The notes below the pieces were generated by a model. That model did not search any database, was not told the origin of the DNA, and saw nothing but the letters and a program-made list of their open reading frames with translations. Below are positions 8,715 through 16,552 of a stretch of 64,000 bases of DNA, in pieces (positions within the stretch are counted from its first letter, which is position 1; the number at the start of each line of letters is the position of its first letter). The stretch is from Euryarchaeota archaeon UBA103 (GTDB lineage Archaea; Thermoplasmatota; Poseidoniia; Poseidoniales; Thalassarchaeaceae), in the NCBI GenBank assembly GCA_002506825.1, contig DAYH01000023.1, positions 24,399 through 88,398 of the forward strand, read 5' to 3'. Position numbers and translations under genes: made by a program.

Positions 8715-10180
8715 GCGTCGAGAATGAGTCTCTTCCTGATTCCGTTCCAGCCAGATACCTCGCATGACACTTCGCCCTCATACCCAGTCTTCAAGACTGA
8801 ATCGCCGGCATCTGATGGGACTCTGATCTCTACTGCATGTCCTGATAGCACCCCTTTCTCATAGAGAGAGGCCACTGCTGTATTCCCGCCTCTGTATCTT
8901 TCAGAAATACCGATACCGAATGTCCTTTCTACAGACGTTATCTTGATTGAAATGTCAACCAGTGTGCCAGATAGCTCCTCCTTCAATGCGTTTTGTTCTG
9001 ATAACATTCGAGCTTGTGAGAAAGACTCGACCATGGAGAAAATTGTCAGAGCCTCGGGGATTGCTTGTTCGACTGTAGGCTGTTCGACCTTTGTGACCTC
9101 CGACTCAGCTTTGGAATCAGCAGTTGCCTCTTCTGGTTTTTCCCCCGTATTTGTAGTTCCTGAGTAGGTTTCATTCGTGCTTTCCGATGCGACTTTCTGT
9201 ATCTGAACTTGTTCGTTTTCCTCGTTTGAGGATATAGTCGACACTCCCAAAGCACCTGCCGACAGGCCTGCGACCGCGGACGCCCCAATTACTAGATTGG
9301 AAAGTGCGATTTCCTGCAATGAGTCTGCCTTGGCCTTCCATAGCTCCCTCGCAGGGGGCTGTAAGAAGCTTGGGAGCTTTGAGATGCTTAATTCTGCCCT
9401 TTCATCCATACTTGATCTTGCTGCCTCTAATCCCGCGGCATCTGAAATATCTGAGCCCTTCATATCCCCTAGTATCTCTGAGAATTCAACGGAAACAGAA
9501 TCCATTAGATTACTCGCATTGGAACTATCGTCACTCTGACTGACAGCTGGTTCCACAAGTTCCGCCGATGGCATATCTCTGGAAGGTTGGCTTTCTTCTT
9601 CATCCCTTGCCATTCGGATTGTTATCCTACCTACTCCGACCCATCTCCTGGTTCCAATAGGTAGGCCGCCCCCAGCAGGAGGCCTTGTCCACCCGCCCCC
9701 GTAGAAATCTTGTGTTCCGTCCAATTCCCTATTGTCGAGACTCCAAGAGGGAGCTCCCCCTGACCCGGCATTATAGTAGAACAATTTGGCCGAATTTCTA
9801 TTCACGAACAATGGTTTTCCGTTCAGCTCCCCCTGTAATTCATATGAGCCATTGTAGAGGTTGTTTGGATGATCAGAAACTGTAAGAGATGACTCATTGT
9901 CGTATGACTCAGAGGGACCAGTCTCAATCAGTACGAGAATTTCCTGTAGATCAATAAATCCATTGCCATCCGAATCCAATACGGAGAAGATTGCGTTGAC
10001 AATTGATGCGGGTGCCTTCTGTCCTGTTATTGACGCTAGGGCCGCCCCGAATTCATCATAGCTCAGGCTTCCATTTCCATCTAGATCGTACTTGGAGAAT
10101 AATGCCTCGGAGGAAATCCCTCTGGACTTCAAAATTGTTTGTAGATTCTTAATCGCTACAGCCTCGATGCCACCATTCAA
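8708..10180 (-). CDS. EF-hand pair protein with a central membrane helix, function unknown
   Basis: The 490-residue protein opens with two canonical EF-hand loops, DLDGNGSLSYDE and DSDGNGFIDLQE, in a calmodulin-like spacing within residues 1-90. An aromatic and glycine-rich module follows, with WSLDNRELDG and a GGGWTRPPAGGGLP stretch. A Ser/Glu-rich linker comes next, then a hydrophobic helix near residues 285-310 (NLVIGASAVAGLSAGALGVS) and a second low-complexity acidic linker. It ends in a compact domain of about 125 residues. There is no N-terminal signal peptide, so the EF-hands are probably cytosolic. The start is a TTG with GAGG 7-10 nt upstream. It sits just downstream of gcvT on the same strand. 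Confidence 0.7.
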   Translation of the reverse strand: MNGGIEAVAIKNLQTILKSRGISSEALFSKYDLDGNGSLSYDEFGAALASITGQKAPASIVNAIFSVLDSDGNGFIDLQEILVLIETGPSESYDNESSLTVSDHPNNLYNGSYELQGELNGKPLFVNRNSAKLFYYNAGSGGAPSWSLDNRELDGTQDFYGGGWTRPPAGGGLPIGTRRWVGVGRITIRMARDEEESQPSRDMPSAELVEPAVSQSDDSSNASNLMDSVSVEFSEILGDMKGSDISDAAGLEAARSSMDERAELSISKLPSFLQPPARELWKAKADSLQEIALSNLVIGASAVAGLSAGALGVSTISSNEENEQVQIQKVASESTNETYSGTTNTGEKPEEATADSKAESEVTKVEQPTVEQAIPEALTIFSMVESFSQARMLSEQNALKEELSGTLVDISIKITSVERTFGIGISERYRGGNTAVASLYEKGVLSGHAVEIRVPSDAGDSVLKTGYEGEVSCEVSGWNGIRKRLILDAQ

Positions 10181-10237
10181 GATATCGCCTCGGATAGTGA
10201 CAGAGGCTGTTCAGCAATGAGTGTTGTCACTGCGGGG

Positions 10238-11386
10238 CTACAAAAATGGTGCCTGAATGACCTCTGCCTTGATTGCCCTCCTTGGGCTTGGCCTGATCCA
10301 AACGAATTGTCCCAATACGGCCCCGGACAGGTATGCCATTGCAATACCAACTCCTCCAAGACTGGGAGATGGGGCCCCGCTAGTCACGTATCCGATTATT
10401 TTGGCATCCTCTGAGTCTGAATCCATCACAGGATGGCCGGGCCTTGGAGATGGGCCTCTTGAAACACAACGGATTGCCGACCATTTTTCTGATTTTTTAT
10501 GCGATTCGATGGTTCTTTCCCTTCCGATGAACTCATGGTCCATGTTGAGTCCGAATGGCACGGATGTTTCTGCGCTATTTCTAGACAGGAATCCTTCGGG
10601 GAGATTCGAATCAACCGATTCTCCGAGACCTGGCCAATGGAAATCCTGCCCGGACAACAGATACCCCTTCTCAAGTCTGAGAGTGTCTCTGGCGCCTAAT
10701 CCAACTGGCATCAATCCCAATCTTGAACCCGCCTCTATAACCTCCCTCCATAGTAGATTTGCTTGATCGTTCGGAATAAAAATCTCTACACCTGCCTCGC
10801 CGGTATATCCCGTTCCTTGAATCCATCCCGATATCGAGAGATTGTTTTGACTAATGTCTTGGCACTTGAACCTCGCAACATTGTTTGAATGGCCCAAAAC
10901 CTGTGATACTATTTCCCTAGATTTAGGACCTTGGATGGCAATGATACTTGTTTCTTCTGAGTCGTTGAGTATTTTTATCGAGCCATCACTCGGTAACAAT
11001 TCAGTGAACCAGTCCAGCATTACAGATACCATTGATGCATTTGGGACTCCTAGAATCTCTTCTTCAGTTCTGATTGCAAATATCATATCATCGATTATAT
11101 TTCCATCTTCATCAAGAAAATGAGTATATCCGCAAGTACCCCTTTGAAATTTCGTAAAGTCTTGGGTCCCTATGCCAGTTAGCCACTCAGAAACCCCTCT
11201 GCCGACAAATCTGAAAAGCCCCATATGAGATACATCGAACATCCCTGCTCCTGATCTGGTAGCCAGATGTTCCTCTTTGATGGATGAGTACCATATTGGA
11301 AGCTCGAATCCATGGAAATCTACCAACTTCGCCCCTGATTCAACATGTGAATTGTATAATGCCGTTCGCACAGGTGCGTTTCCCAT
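10238..11386 (-). CDS. gcvT: Aminomethyltransferase (glycine cleavage T-protein)
   Basis: Transfers the one-carbon unit from aminomethyl-lipoyl-H-protein to tetrahydrofolate, releasing ammonia. The 382-residue product shows the family order: LVDFHGFELPIWY near the N-terminus, MFDVSHMG, a folate-binding middle region with GYTGEAGVEIF, and GARDTLRLEKGYLLSGQD, then a C-terminal barrel ending in RAIKAEVIQAPFL. The ATG at 11386 gives MGNAPVRTALYN. Together with gcvPA/gcvPB it makes three of the four glycine cleavage proteins in this window. FolD downstream could use the methylene-THF formed. Confidence 0.95.
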   Translation of the reverse strand: MGNAPVRTALYNSHVESGAKLVDFHGFELPIWYSSIKEEHLATRSGAGMFDVSHMGLFRFVGRGVSEWLTGIGTQDFTKFQRGTCGYTHFLDEDGNIIDDMIFAIRTEEEILGVPNASMVSVMLDWFTELLPSDGSIKILNDSEETSIIAIQGPKSREIVSQVLGHSNNVARFKCQDISQNNLSISGWIQGTGYTGEAGVEIFIPNDQANLLWREVIEAGSRLGLMPVGLGARDTLRLEKGYLLSGQDFHWPGLGESVDSNLPEGFLSRNSAETSVPFGLNMDHEFIGRERTIESHKKSEKWSAIRCVSRGPSPRPGHPVMDSDSEDAKIIGYVTSGAPSPSLGGVGIAMAYLSGAVLGQFVWIRPSPRRAIKAEVIQAPFL

Positions 11387-11479
11387 GGCCCGAGGGAAGG
11401 GAACAGGGAGAATAAGTTTAGGGAGATGCCAAAATACATTATTTGGATATGGGCATAATCTAATCTTTTAATCCGTGGG

Positions 11480-11487
11480 TTTAAATA
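11480..11487 (+). promoter_or_regulatory. TATA box of the TFB gene
   Basis: TTTAAATA matches the archaeal TATA consensus. Transcription about 25 bp downstream would begin near 11510 and favours the ATG at 11523 over the upstream in-frame ATG at 11496. Confidence 0.55.
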
Positions 11488-11522
11488 GTTCGACTATGAC
11501 TATACAACTACAGGTTGATAAG

Positions 11523-12548
11523 ATGAAAGAGATCGCTGAGAGTCGGGATGAATCCAAACCCTCTAGTTCATCAAGAACTAGTGGGAGAAGGGCTATCGTG
11601 CCGTCGATGCGGCCCTCTACTAGCAGAAAGACCGAGGGCGTATCTAGGCCCTGTACGGTTTGTGGATCGAATTCATGGGATACCGATGAAGTTCGGGGAG
11701 AGACGTCTTGCTCCGAGTGTGGTTATGTTGCAGAGGAGAATATGATGGATCTCGGAGCAGAGTGGACCAATCATTCTGGAGGGGATGACAGGAGCAGGGT
11801 AGGGGCACCCAGTACGCTGACACTCTCTGACAAGGGACTCTCTACTGAGATAAGAAGATCGGATTTGACATCTGGAGCGGCTAAGAGACATGGGATGTCC
11901 GGGAAGGCCCTCAGGGACTGGCGAAGAAGGCAACGAGTCGATCAACGAAGTAAGACCAGGGACAGTAGGAGCAGGAATTTGGCCAAGGCGATGCAGTTCA
12001 TTAGGGACAGAGGTGACCTTCCCCCCCAGATTGAGCAAGAGGCCGCCGGACTATACAGGCACTCTGTAGACAGGGGGCTAGTCACCGGAAGAAGTATCAG
12101 AGGAGTTTCGGCTGCGTGTGTTTATGTAGCCGCTCGTGAGGCCAGAATTCCAAGAAGGATAGAAGATGTAGCAGAATCTTTCGACATGACAAAGGATGTG
12201 GATCTAAAAGAGTTAAAACGCACAATAAGGCTAGTTTCTAGGTTCCTTGGTGCGCACCACATTACCGGTCCCGAAGAGTATTTTGAGAAATTTCATTCCG
12301 ATTTAGGAATGAGGCCCGAGGTCTTAGGCAGAGTCAGGAAGATGTGGGATTCGGTGAAAGGCGATCTTTCCTGGCAGGGCAAGAAACCATCTGGCATCGC
12401 CGGTGTTATAATTTACAGGGCATCTCAAGAAAGCGACTCTCCAAGAACTCAGAGTGAGGTGTGTAAGGTCTCGGGAATCAGTGAAGTAACCCTCAGGGGT
12501 CTTCTAAAAATACTGAATCAAAAACTTATAGAAAAATCATTTGAGTAA
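11523..12548 (+). CDS. tfb: Transcription initiation factor IIB (TFB)
   Basis: Archaeal TFIIB homologue: bridges TBP-DNA and RNA polymerase at promoters. The N-terminal zinc ribbon uses CTVC and CSEC (Cys 44, 47, 63, 66). Next comes the reader/linker region (LGAEWTNHS), a basic segment, and two cyclin-like repeats (about 140-335), the second including KKPSGIAGVIIYRASQ and a helix-turn-helix like SEVCKVSGISEVTLRG. The N-terminus carries a Ser/Arg-rich extension of about 40 residues before the ribbon, longer than in many TFBs. Start 11523 has AGGTTGA upstream; 11496 is the alternative. Divergent from gcvT. Confidence 0.95.
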   Translation: MKEIAESRDESKPSSSSRTSGRRAIVPSMRPSTSRKTEGVSRPCTVCGSNSWDTDEVRGETSCSECGYVAEENMMDLGAEWTNHSGGDDRSRVGAPSTLTLSDKGLSTEIRRSDLTSGAAKRHGMSGKALRDWRRRQRVDQRSKTRDSRSRNLAKAMQFIRDRGDLPPQIEQEAAGLYRHSVDRGLVTGRSIRGVSAACVYVAAREARIPRRIEDVAESFDMTKDVDLKELKRTIRLVSRFLGAHHITGPEEYFEKFHSDLGMRPEVLGRVRKMWDSVKGDLSWQGKKPSGIAGVIIYRASQESDSPRTQSEVCKVSGISEVTLRGLLKILNQKLIEKSFE

Positions 12549-12558
12549 AAAAACGACT

Positions 12559-12567
12559 CTATATATG
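12559..12567 (+). promoter_or_regulatory. TATA box for the small ORF-SDR-Rieske unit
   Basis: CTATATATG is centred 26 bp before the ATG at 12589, the spacing expected for a leaderless archaeal transcript. It lies right after the TFB stop. Confidence 0.55.
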
Positions 12568-12588
12568 CTCATCCTAAGATGTATAGTC

Positions 12589-12681
12589 ATGAGTGTGTCA
12601 GTGAGTGCAGATAGCCTTTGGAATCGACTAGAGAGTCAACTTGAGTCGTGGGATTTCCCGATTATCCCCGCAGAAGCGTGA
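12589..12681 (+). CDS. Candidate 30-residue small protein, leaderless, first gene of operon
   Basis: An open frame of 30 codons encodes an acidic, Trp-containing peptide beginning MSVSVSADSLWNRLESQL and ending IPAEA. The sequence looks like one amphipathic helix followed by a Pro-containing tail. The evidence is positional: the ATG is exactly where transcription from the strong TATA element should begin, and the stop is 17 nt before the SDR start with TAGGAG between. It could be a true small protein, an upstream leader that couples translation, or chance. I know no family. Confidence 0.45.
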   Translation: MSVSVSADSLWNRLESQLESWDFPIIPAEA

Positions 12682-12698
12682 TTTTAGGAGCTGATTTA

Positions 12699-13427
12699 AT
12701 GGGTTCTTATCTTGTTGTTGGTGGCAGTAGCGATATTGGCCGTATCCTCTGCAGGAGGCTATTAGATGAAGGAAACACAGTGACGGCGATTGGGAGAGAT
12801 TTCTCCCGGATGGACGATTTAGAAAATCTGGGTGCCAGAGTATACGTCGGAGATGCCTCTGACGAGCTCTTTGTTTCGGAAGTTGTGAGCAGTTTTTCCG
12901 AAGTAGGAGATGGTAAAATTGACGGTGTTGCACATTTAGTAGGTTCGCTACTAATCAGACCCCCTCATGCACTGACTTCGGAAGCATTCAATGAGGTCAT
13001 CAATACCAATCTCACATCTGCATTCGTGATACTCTCCAAGGCGTGCAAGTACATGTTACGCAACGGGGGCGGAAGAATAGTGTTCACCTCAAGCGTAGCG
13101 GCAAGTGTTGGCCTGGTCAATCACGAGGCTGTCTCAGCCGCGAAAGGAGGTATTGAGTCGATGGCGAGATCTGCTGCGGCCACATATAGTAAAAGAGGGA
13201 TAAGGGTGAATGTAGTAGCTCCGGGGCTTACTGACACCAGAATGGCACTTCCAATAACAAAATCCGAATCTTCTAAGGAAGCCGCGGTGAGTAAGATACC
13301 ACTAAACAGAATTAATCTCCCTGAGGAGGTGTCTGATTCTATTTTTTGGTTATTGACGAATGCCCCTGACAACATCACAGGGCAGGTATTACACCTAGAT
13401 GGCGGGATGTCTCAAGTCAGGGGATAG
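12699..13427 (+). CDS. SDR-family protein lacking the catalytic tyrosine
   Basis: Classical short-chain dehydrogenase fold of 242 residues: co-factor motif GGSSDIG (8-14), the active-site Ser strand VFTSSVAAS, RGIRVNVVAPGLTDTRM, and a C-terminal GQVLHLDGGMS. Where the family has YxxxK the sequence reads V-S-A-A-K, so Lys is kept but Tyr is Val. It may be a divergent oxidoreductase or a non-catalytic binder. Start 12699 has TAGGAG 8-9 nt upstream; the in-frame GTG at 12648 is inside the small ORF. The Rieske gene starts two bases after the stop, so the two are co-translated. Confidence 0.85.
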   Translation: MGSYLVVGGSSDIGRILCRRLLDEGNTVTAIGRDFSRMDDLENLGARVYVGDASDELFVSEVVSSFSEVGDGKIDGVAHLVGSLLIRPPHALTSEAFNEVINTNLTSAFVILSKACKYMLRNGGGRIVFTSSVAASVGLVNHEAVSAAKGGIESMARSAAATYSKRGIRVNVVAPGLTDTRMALPITKSESSKEAAVSKIPLNRINLPEEVSDSIFWLLTNAPDNITGQVLHLDGGMSQVRG

Positions 13428-13428
13428 T

Positions 13429-13785
13429 ATGGACTGGCAGAACGCGATAAGAGCCGGAAAGCTCAGAGAAGGAAAGAGTAAGATGGTCACTGTAGGTTCA
13501 AAAATACTTATGATAGTGAATCTAGAGGGAGTCTTCCATGCCACTGAGGGACTTTGTAAACACATGAAATGGCCCTTGTCATGGGGCGGTAAGATTGAGA
13601 ATGGATGCGTAAGATGCCCCCTTCATCAGACCACCCATTGTATCTCAGACGGGAGCTTGGTCGAATGGGCGCCATTTCCCCTCTTTCCACCATACGGGAG
13701 GCTTGTTGGTTCTATGGTCTCTAAGAAGGATCTAGGAATTTTTGAGACTCGAGTTGAGAGTGGTTATGTTCAGGTACTAATCTAA
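13429..13785 (+). CDS. Rieske [2Fe-2S] ferredoxin-type protein
   Basis: A 118-residue soluble protein with the cluster ligands C43-x-H45 and C63-x2-H66 (LCKHMKW and CPLHQTTH) with 17 residues between them. There is no transmembrane helix or Tat signal, so this is a cytosolic Rieske ferredoxin of the NirD/dioxygenase-ferredoxin kind, not a bc1 subunit. It is encoded immediately after the SDR protein, implying electron delivery to or from that partner. The substrate is unknown. An upstream in-frame start (13399) lies inside the SDR gene and is rejected. Confidence 0.88.
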   Translation: MDWQNAIRAGKLREGKSKMVTVGSKILMIVNLEGVFHATEGLCKHMKWPLSWGGKIENGCVRCPLHQTTHCISDGSLVEWAPFPLFPPYGRLVGSMVSKKDLGIFETRVESGYVQVLI

Positions 13786-13849
13786 TCCCTCAAACCTGTC
13801 CGGAACTAGTAATCCTGAATAGTGTCAACAAATCGGGAAGCATGTTGGT

Positions 13850-15769
13850 ATGATAGAGGGGGTCATGATTGATGATGAGGGAAATACCCTCTACACACCT
13901 GTAGATGACTCTCTGATTAACTCACCCGCCCCTACAAGATGGAAAATATGGCTATCAGCGACTGGACTGGTTTCGCTAATGATCCTGGTCTCCCTACAGG
14001 GATGGATAATTGATGATGTTGTTGACGATATCAAAAAGGAGTTGGGCATATATGATAGAGTTCCTGTTTGGGAAAGATCAGAGTGGCCTTACTTGACCAG
14101 CTACTCCAATGGTTATGTTATGGAATACGGCCAATACGATGTATTGGAGACTGAAAATGAGTGGAACTCTACACATCATTTTGTGGAGTTCGTATTGCCC
14201 TTGAGTGAGGGGGGATCTGCTCCCAACGGCTTGGTGAGTCTCGCTATCTGGCTGCCTGATGTTCCAGAAGGGACAGAAGTCCCTGTGATTGCTGAATTCG
14301 GACCTTATTTCGACGAAGTGAGTGTTGAGACCCCGTCTATTGAAGTTCCTGGAACATGGCTTGGACAGATGATAATTGATCAGCTACTCCCGCATGGATA
14401 TGCTTTCGCGCAGGTATCCGTGATGGGAACAGGGCGGTCAAACCACTGCATGGACCTGATGGGCAATGCCGAACAATTGGGCGTGGATGCGGCTGTTACG
14501 TGGTTAGGGACTCAGGACTGGAGTAATGGCAGGGTAGCTATGATTGGGAAGTCCTATGATGGCTCTACGCCTTGGCAGGCGGCCACCTTTGGAAATCCAC
14601 ATTTAGCTACTATCGTACCAATTTCAGGTTTGATAGGCGTAATGGAACTAATGTGGAAAAACGGTAGTAGCGAAGCTCGAGCGGCGATAATGCACAATGG
14701 CGTCTACGGCTCGTACGGAATTGATGGGGATCAGGAGGATGTAGGAAATATGTGCCCAGATTATATTATTGGGCCGGGCACTGGAGTCTCAGCCTATATG
14801 TGGGGGAGTGAATTTGCAGGAACTTATTGGGAGGAGAGGTACTTCCTCGACAGAGTGCTTCAGAACTATCAGGGCTCTGTATATTTGATCCAAGGTATGC
14901 ATGACTGGAACGTGGATCCACATATGGCAATCCCAGTAATCAATCAACTGAAGGATTCTGGAATTGAATCTAAAGGCCTATTTGGACAGTGGGATCATGA
15001 CTACCCGGATAGGCCAGATTATCACTTTGATCGCTCCGGAGATGGACGAGGGAGAGAGGCATATCCAGAAATGGTCCGCTTTGACTGGATGCAAGACCTA
15101 TTGGAGTGGTTCGACTGGTATCTGAAGGATTTGGGAGACCAACCCGGTTTATTCGTTGAGATTCAATCGAATCAAGGACAGTGGAGGATAGAGGATAGGT
15201 ACCCTCCTGAAGGAATGGAGTCAATATCCCTAGATCTGGGAGGCGCACTTTCCAATGTTGCTGGAGGGGTGACGAATATCCTCCCCAATGGAAATTTTGG
15301 ACCTATTTATGAGAGCTCTCCCCTGACTGAAGATATTTGGATTTCTGGCCTTCCGAGACTACATATAGACGTTACAACGACGACTTTGGGAGGACAGGTT
15401 TACGCCCTCCTAGAAGATTGCTCAGATCAAGGAGAGTGCATCCATATCGGTCACGCCATCATGGATCTGAGATATCACGAGGGAGGTTCGGAAGAGCAGG
15501 CTTGGATTCCCATTCTGGAAACAATAAATGCAAAAATGGAGTTCTTCGCAATGGATGTGCAAATCGAGACCGGTCATACCATCAGACTCTCCTTAGCGAG
15601 TACAGGCGAGGACTACCTTCCAGCGTCCACGAGCTCAATAGTGAGTGTCCAGGAAGGAGTTGGTTCTAATCTTATAATCGATATCATAGATCCGGATTCT
15701 AAGCTCCTTTTTGACCCTCCTGAATGCACCCATAGCTCGTGTTTAGAATGGTTAAACCAGACTGCGTGA
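13850..15769 (+). CDS. Membrane-anchored CocE/NonD-type serine hydrolase (S15 family)
   Basis: A 639-residue alpha/beta hydrolase of the X-Pro dipeptidyl-peptidase/CocE class. The nucleophile elbow is GKSYDG with Ser235; the acid is probably in MHDWNVDPH and the base His in QWDHDYPDRP. The C-terminal third is the jelly-roll domain usual for the family (HIDVTTTTLGGQVYALL). A single hydrophobic helix near residues 28-48, with no cleavage motif, should hold the enzyme outside the cell. Likely substrates are extracellular peptides or esters; specificity cannot be read. The tRNA-Ala end lies 4 bp after the stop. An ATG at 13865 is an alternative start. Confidence 0.85.
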   Translation: MIEGVMIDDEGNTLYTPVDDSLINSPAPTRWKIWLSATGLVSLMILVSLQGWIIDDVVDDIKKELGIYDRVPVWERSEWPYLTSYSNGYVMEYGQYDVLETENEWNSTHHFVEFVLPLSEGGSAPNGLVSLAIWLPDVPEGTEVPVIAEFGPYFDEVSVETPSIEVPGTWLGQMIIDQLLPHGYAFAQVSVMGTGRSNHCMDLMGNAEQLGVDAAVTWLGTQDWSNGRVAMIGKSYDGSTPWQAATFGNPHLATIVPISGLIGVMELMWKNGSSEARAAIMHNGVYGSYGIDGDQEDVGNMCPDYIIGPGTGVSAYMWGSEFAGTYWEERYFLDRVLQNYQGSVYLIQGMHDWNVDPHMAIPVINQLKDSGIESKGLFGQWDHDYPDRPDYHFDRSGDGRGREAYPEMVRFDWMQDLLEWFDWYLKDLGDQPGLFVEIQSNQGQWRIEDRYPPEGMESISLDLGGALSNVAGGVTNILPNGNFGPIYESSPLTEDIWISGLPRLHIDVTTTTLGGQVYALLEDCSDQGECIHIGHAIMDLRYHEGGSEEQAWIPILETINAKMEFFAMDVQIETGHTIRLSLASTGEDYLPASTSSIVSVQEGVGSNLIIDIIDPDSKLLFDPPECTHSSCLEWLNQTA

Positions 15770-15772
15770 AGA

Positions 15773-15849
15773 TGGTGGACGCTGGGGGATTTGAACCCCC
15801 GGCCGCTTGGTTGCAAACCAAGCGCTCTTCCAAGCTGAGCTAAGCGCCC
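15773..15849 (-). tRNA. tRNA-Ala (TGC)
   Basis: Acceptor GGGCGCT pairs with AGCGTCC (one G-T). The anticodon stem CTTGG/CCAAG encloses TTTGCAA with anticodon TGC. T-arm GGGGG TTCAAAT CCCCC, discriminator A, and an encoded CCA (TGG at 15773-15775 on plus). No intron. Confidence 0.95.
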
Positions 15850-15902
15850 CTGAGCTTCCGGATGGGTTTGGGGTTATTGAGGGCGACCGTTGTAATCTGT
15901 AA

Positions 15903-16499
15903 TCAGACCTGACTTGAGAGAAGCTTGGGTAACAACAAAACTATTCCCACGAGCGACATTAGAAGTACAAATCTCAACAGTGACTCATTATTTGTTTCAC
16001 CCAGAACTTCTTCATCTCCTCCCACTGGTAGTTCTTGACCTGAAATATGATTATCCTCTGAGAAAGAAACAAAGAAATAACTCTCCTGCATTGATCCGTT
16101 TACGTCGATTTGATGCTTCATTGAGACATTAGAGGGCAACAATCCGTTAGAGGGGTCTAACAGAATCAGTGATGTAACTTCACAAGATGGGTCGATCTTC
16201 TCACCGGACTCATCGAGATCGCAGTTACTACTCAACCATGGCGTGACGATATCGTCAACCCCATCGAAAATATCATCGCCTTCAACATCCACTAAAATCC
16301 TGTGAGTGACATTTTCCCTTCCATCTACATTGTAGAAGAACAAAGAGTCGGAAGACACAAGAATTCCGGGGGAAACCCCATTGGGGGTAATGCGGTCCTC
16401 CTTCAGTAGAATTGTGTATTCTTTGGGCTCATGAGCCGATACTGGAGCTATGAGCATTAGAGAAACTAATGCCATAGCCAACCCCACCTTTGTGTTCAT
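15903..16499 (-). CDS. Exported, C-terminally anchored protein with predicted N-terminal His (paralogue of 20306-20854)
   Basis: The 198-residue product has a clear signal peptide ending APVSA (residues 18-22), so the mature chain would start with His23 (HEPKEY). The ectodomain of about 140 residues is beta-rich, with N-glycosylation-type sequons, and a C-terminal helix (about 173-193) anchors it. It aligns by eye with the 20306-20854 protein: the same H at mature position 1, then a strand, then a SDSLFFYN or NDTLIFYN element. A mature N-terminal His is typical of copper-binding histidine-brace proteins, but the fold here is unknown. The ATG at 16499 is chosen because the signal peptide starts there; 27 further codons upstream are unlikely. 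Divergent from the LVIVD gene with 53 bp between. Confidence 0.72.
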   Translation of the reverse strand: MNTKVGLAMALVSLMLIAPVSAHEPKEYTILLKEDRITPNGVSPGILVSSDSLFFYNVDGRENVTHRILVDVEGDDIFDGVDDIVTPWLSSNCDLDESGEKIDPSCEVTSLILLDPSNGLLPSNVSMKHQIDVNGSMQESYFFVSFSEDNHISGQELPVGGDEEVLGETNNESLLRFVLLMSLVGIVLLLPKLLSSQV

Positions 16500-16552
16500 G
16501 TCCCTGCGTGAGGGGGCGATGGCTTCAACATGACCTACACCCTCCGGATAAT

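Noticed and set aside
16490..16552. Cys-rich N-terminal extension (MCSCPC) of the LVIVD protein
   Set aside because: It lies upstream of a normal signal-anchor start at 16553 and inside the start region of the divergent gene.
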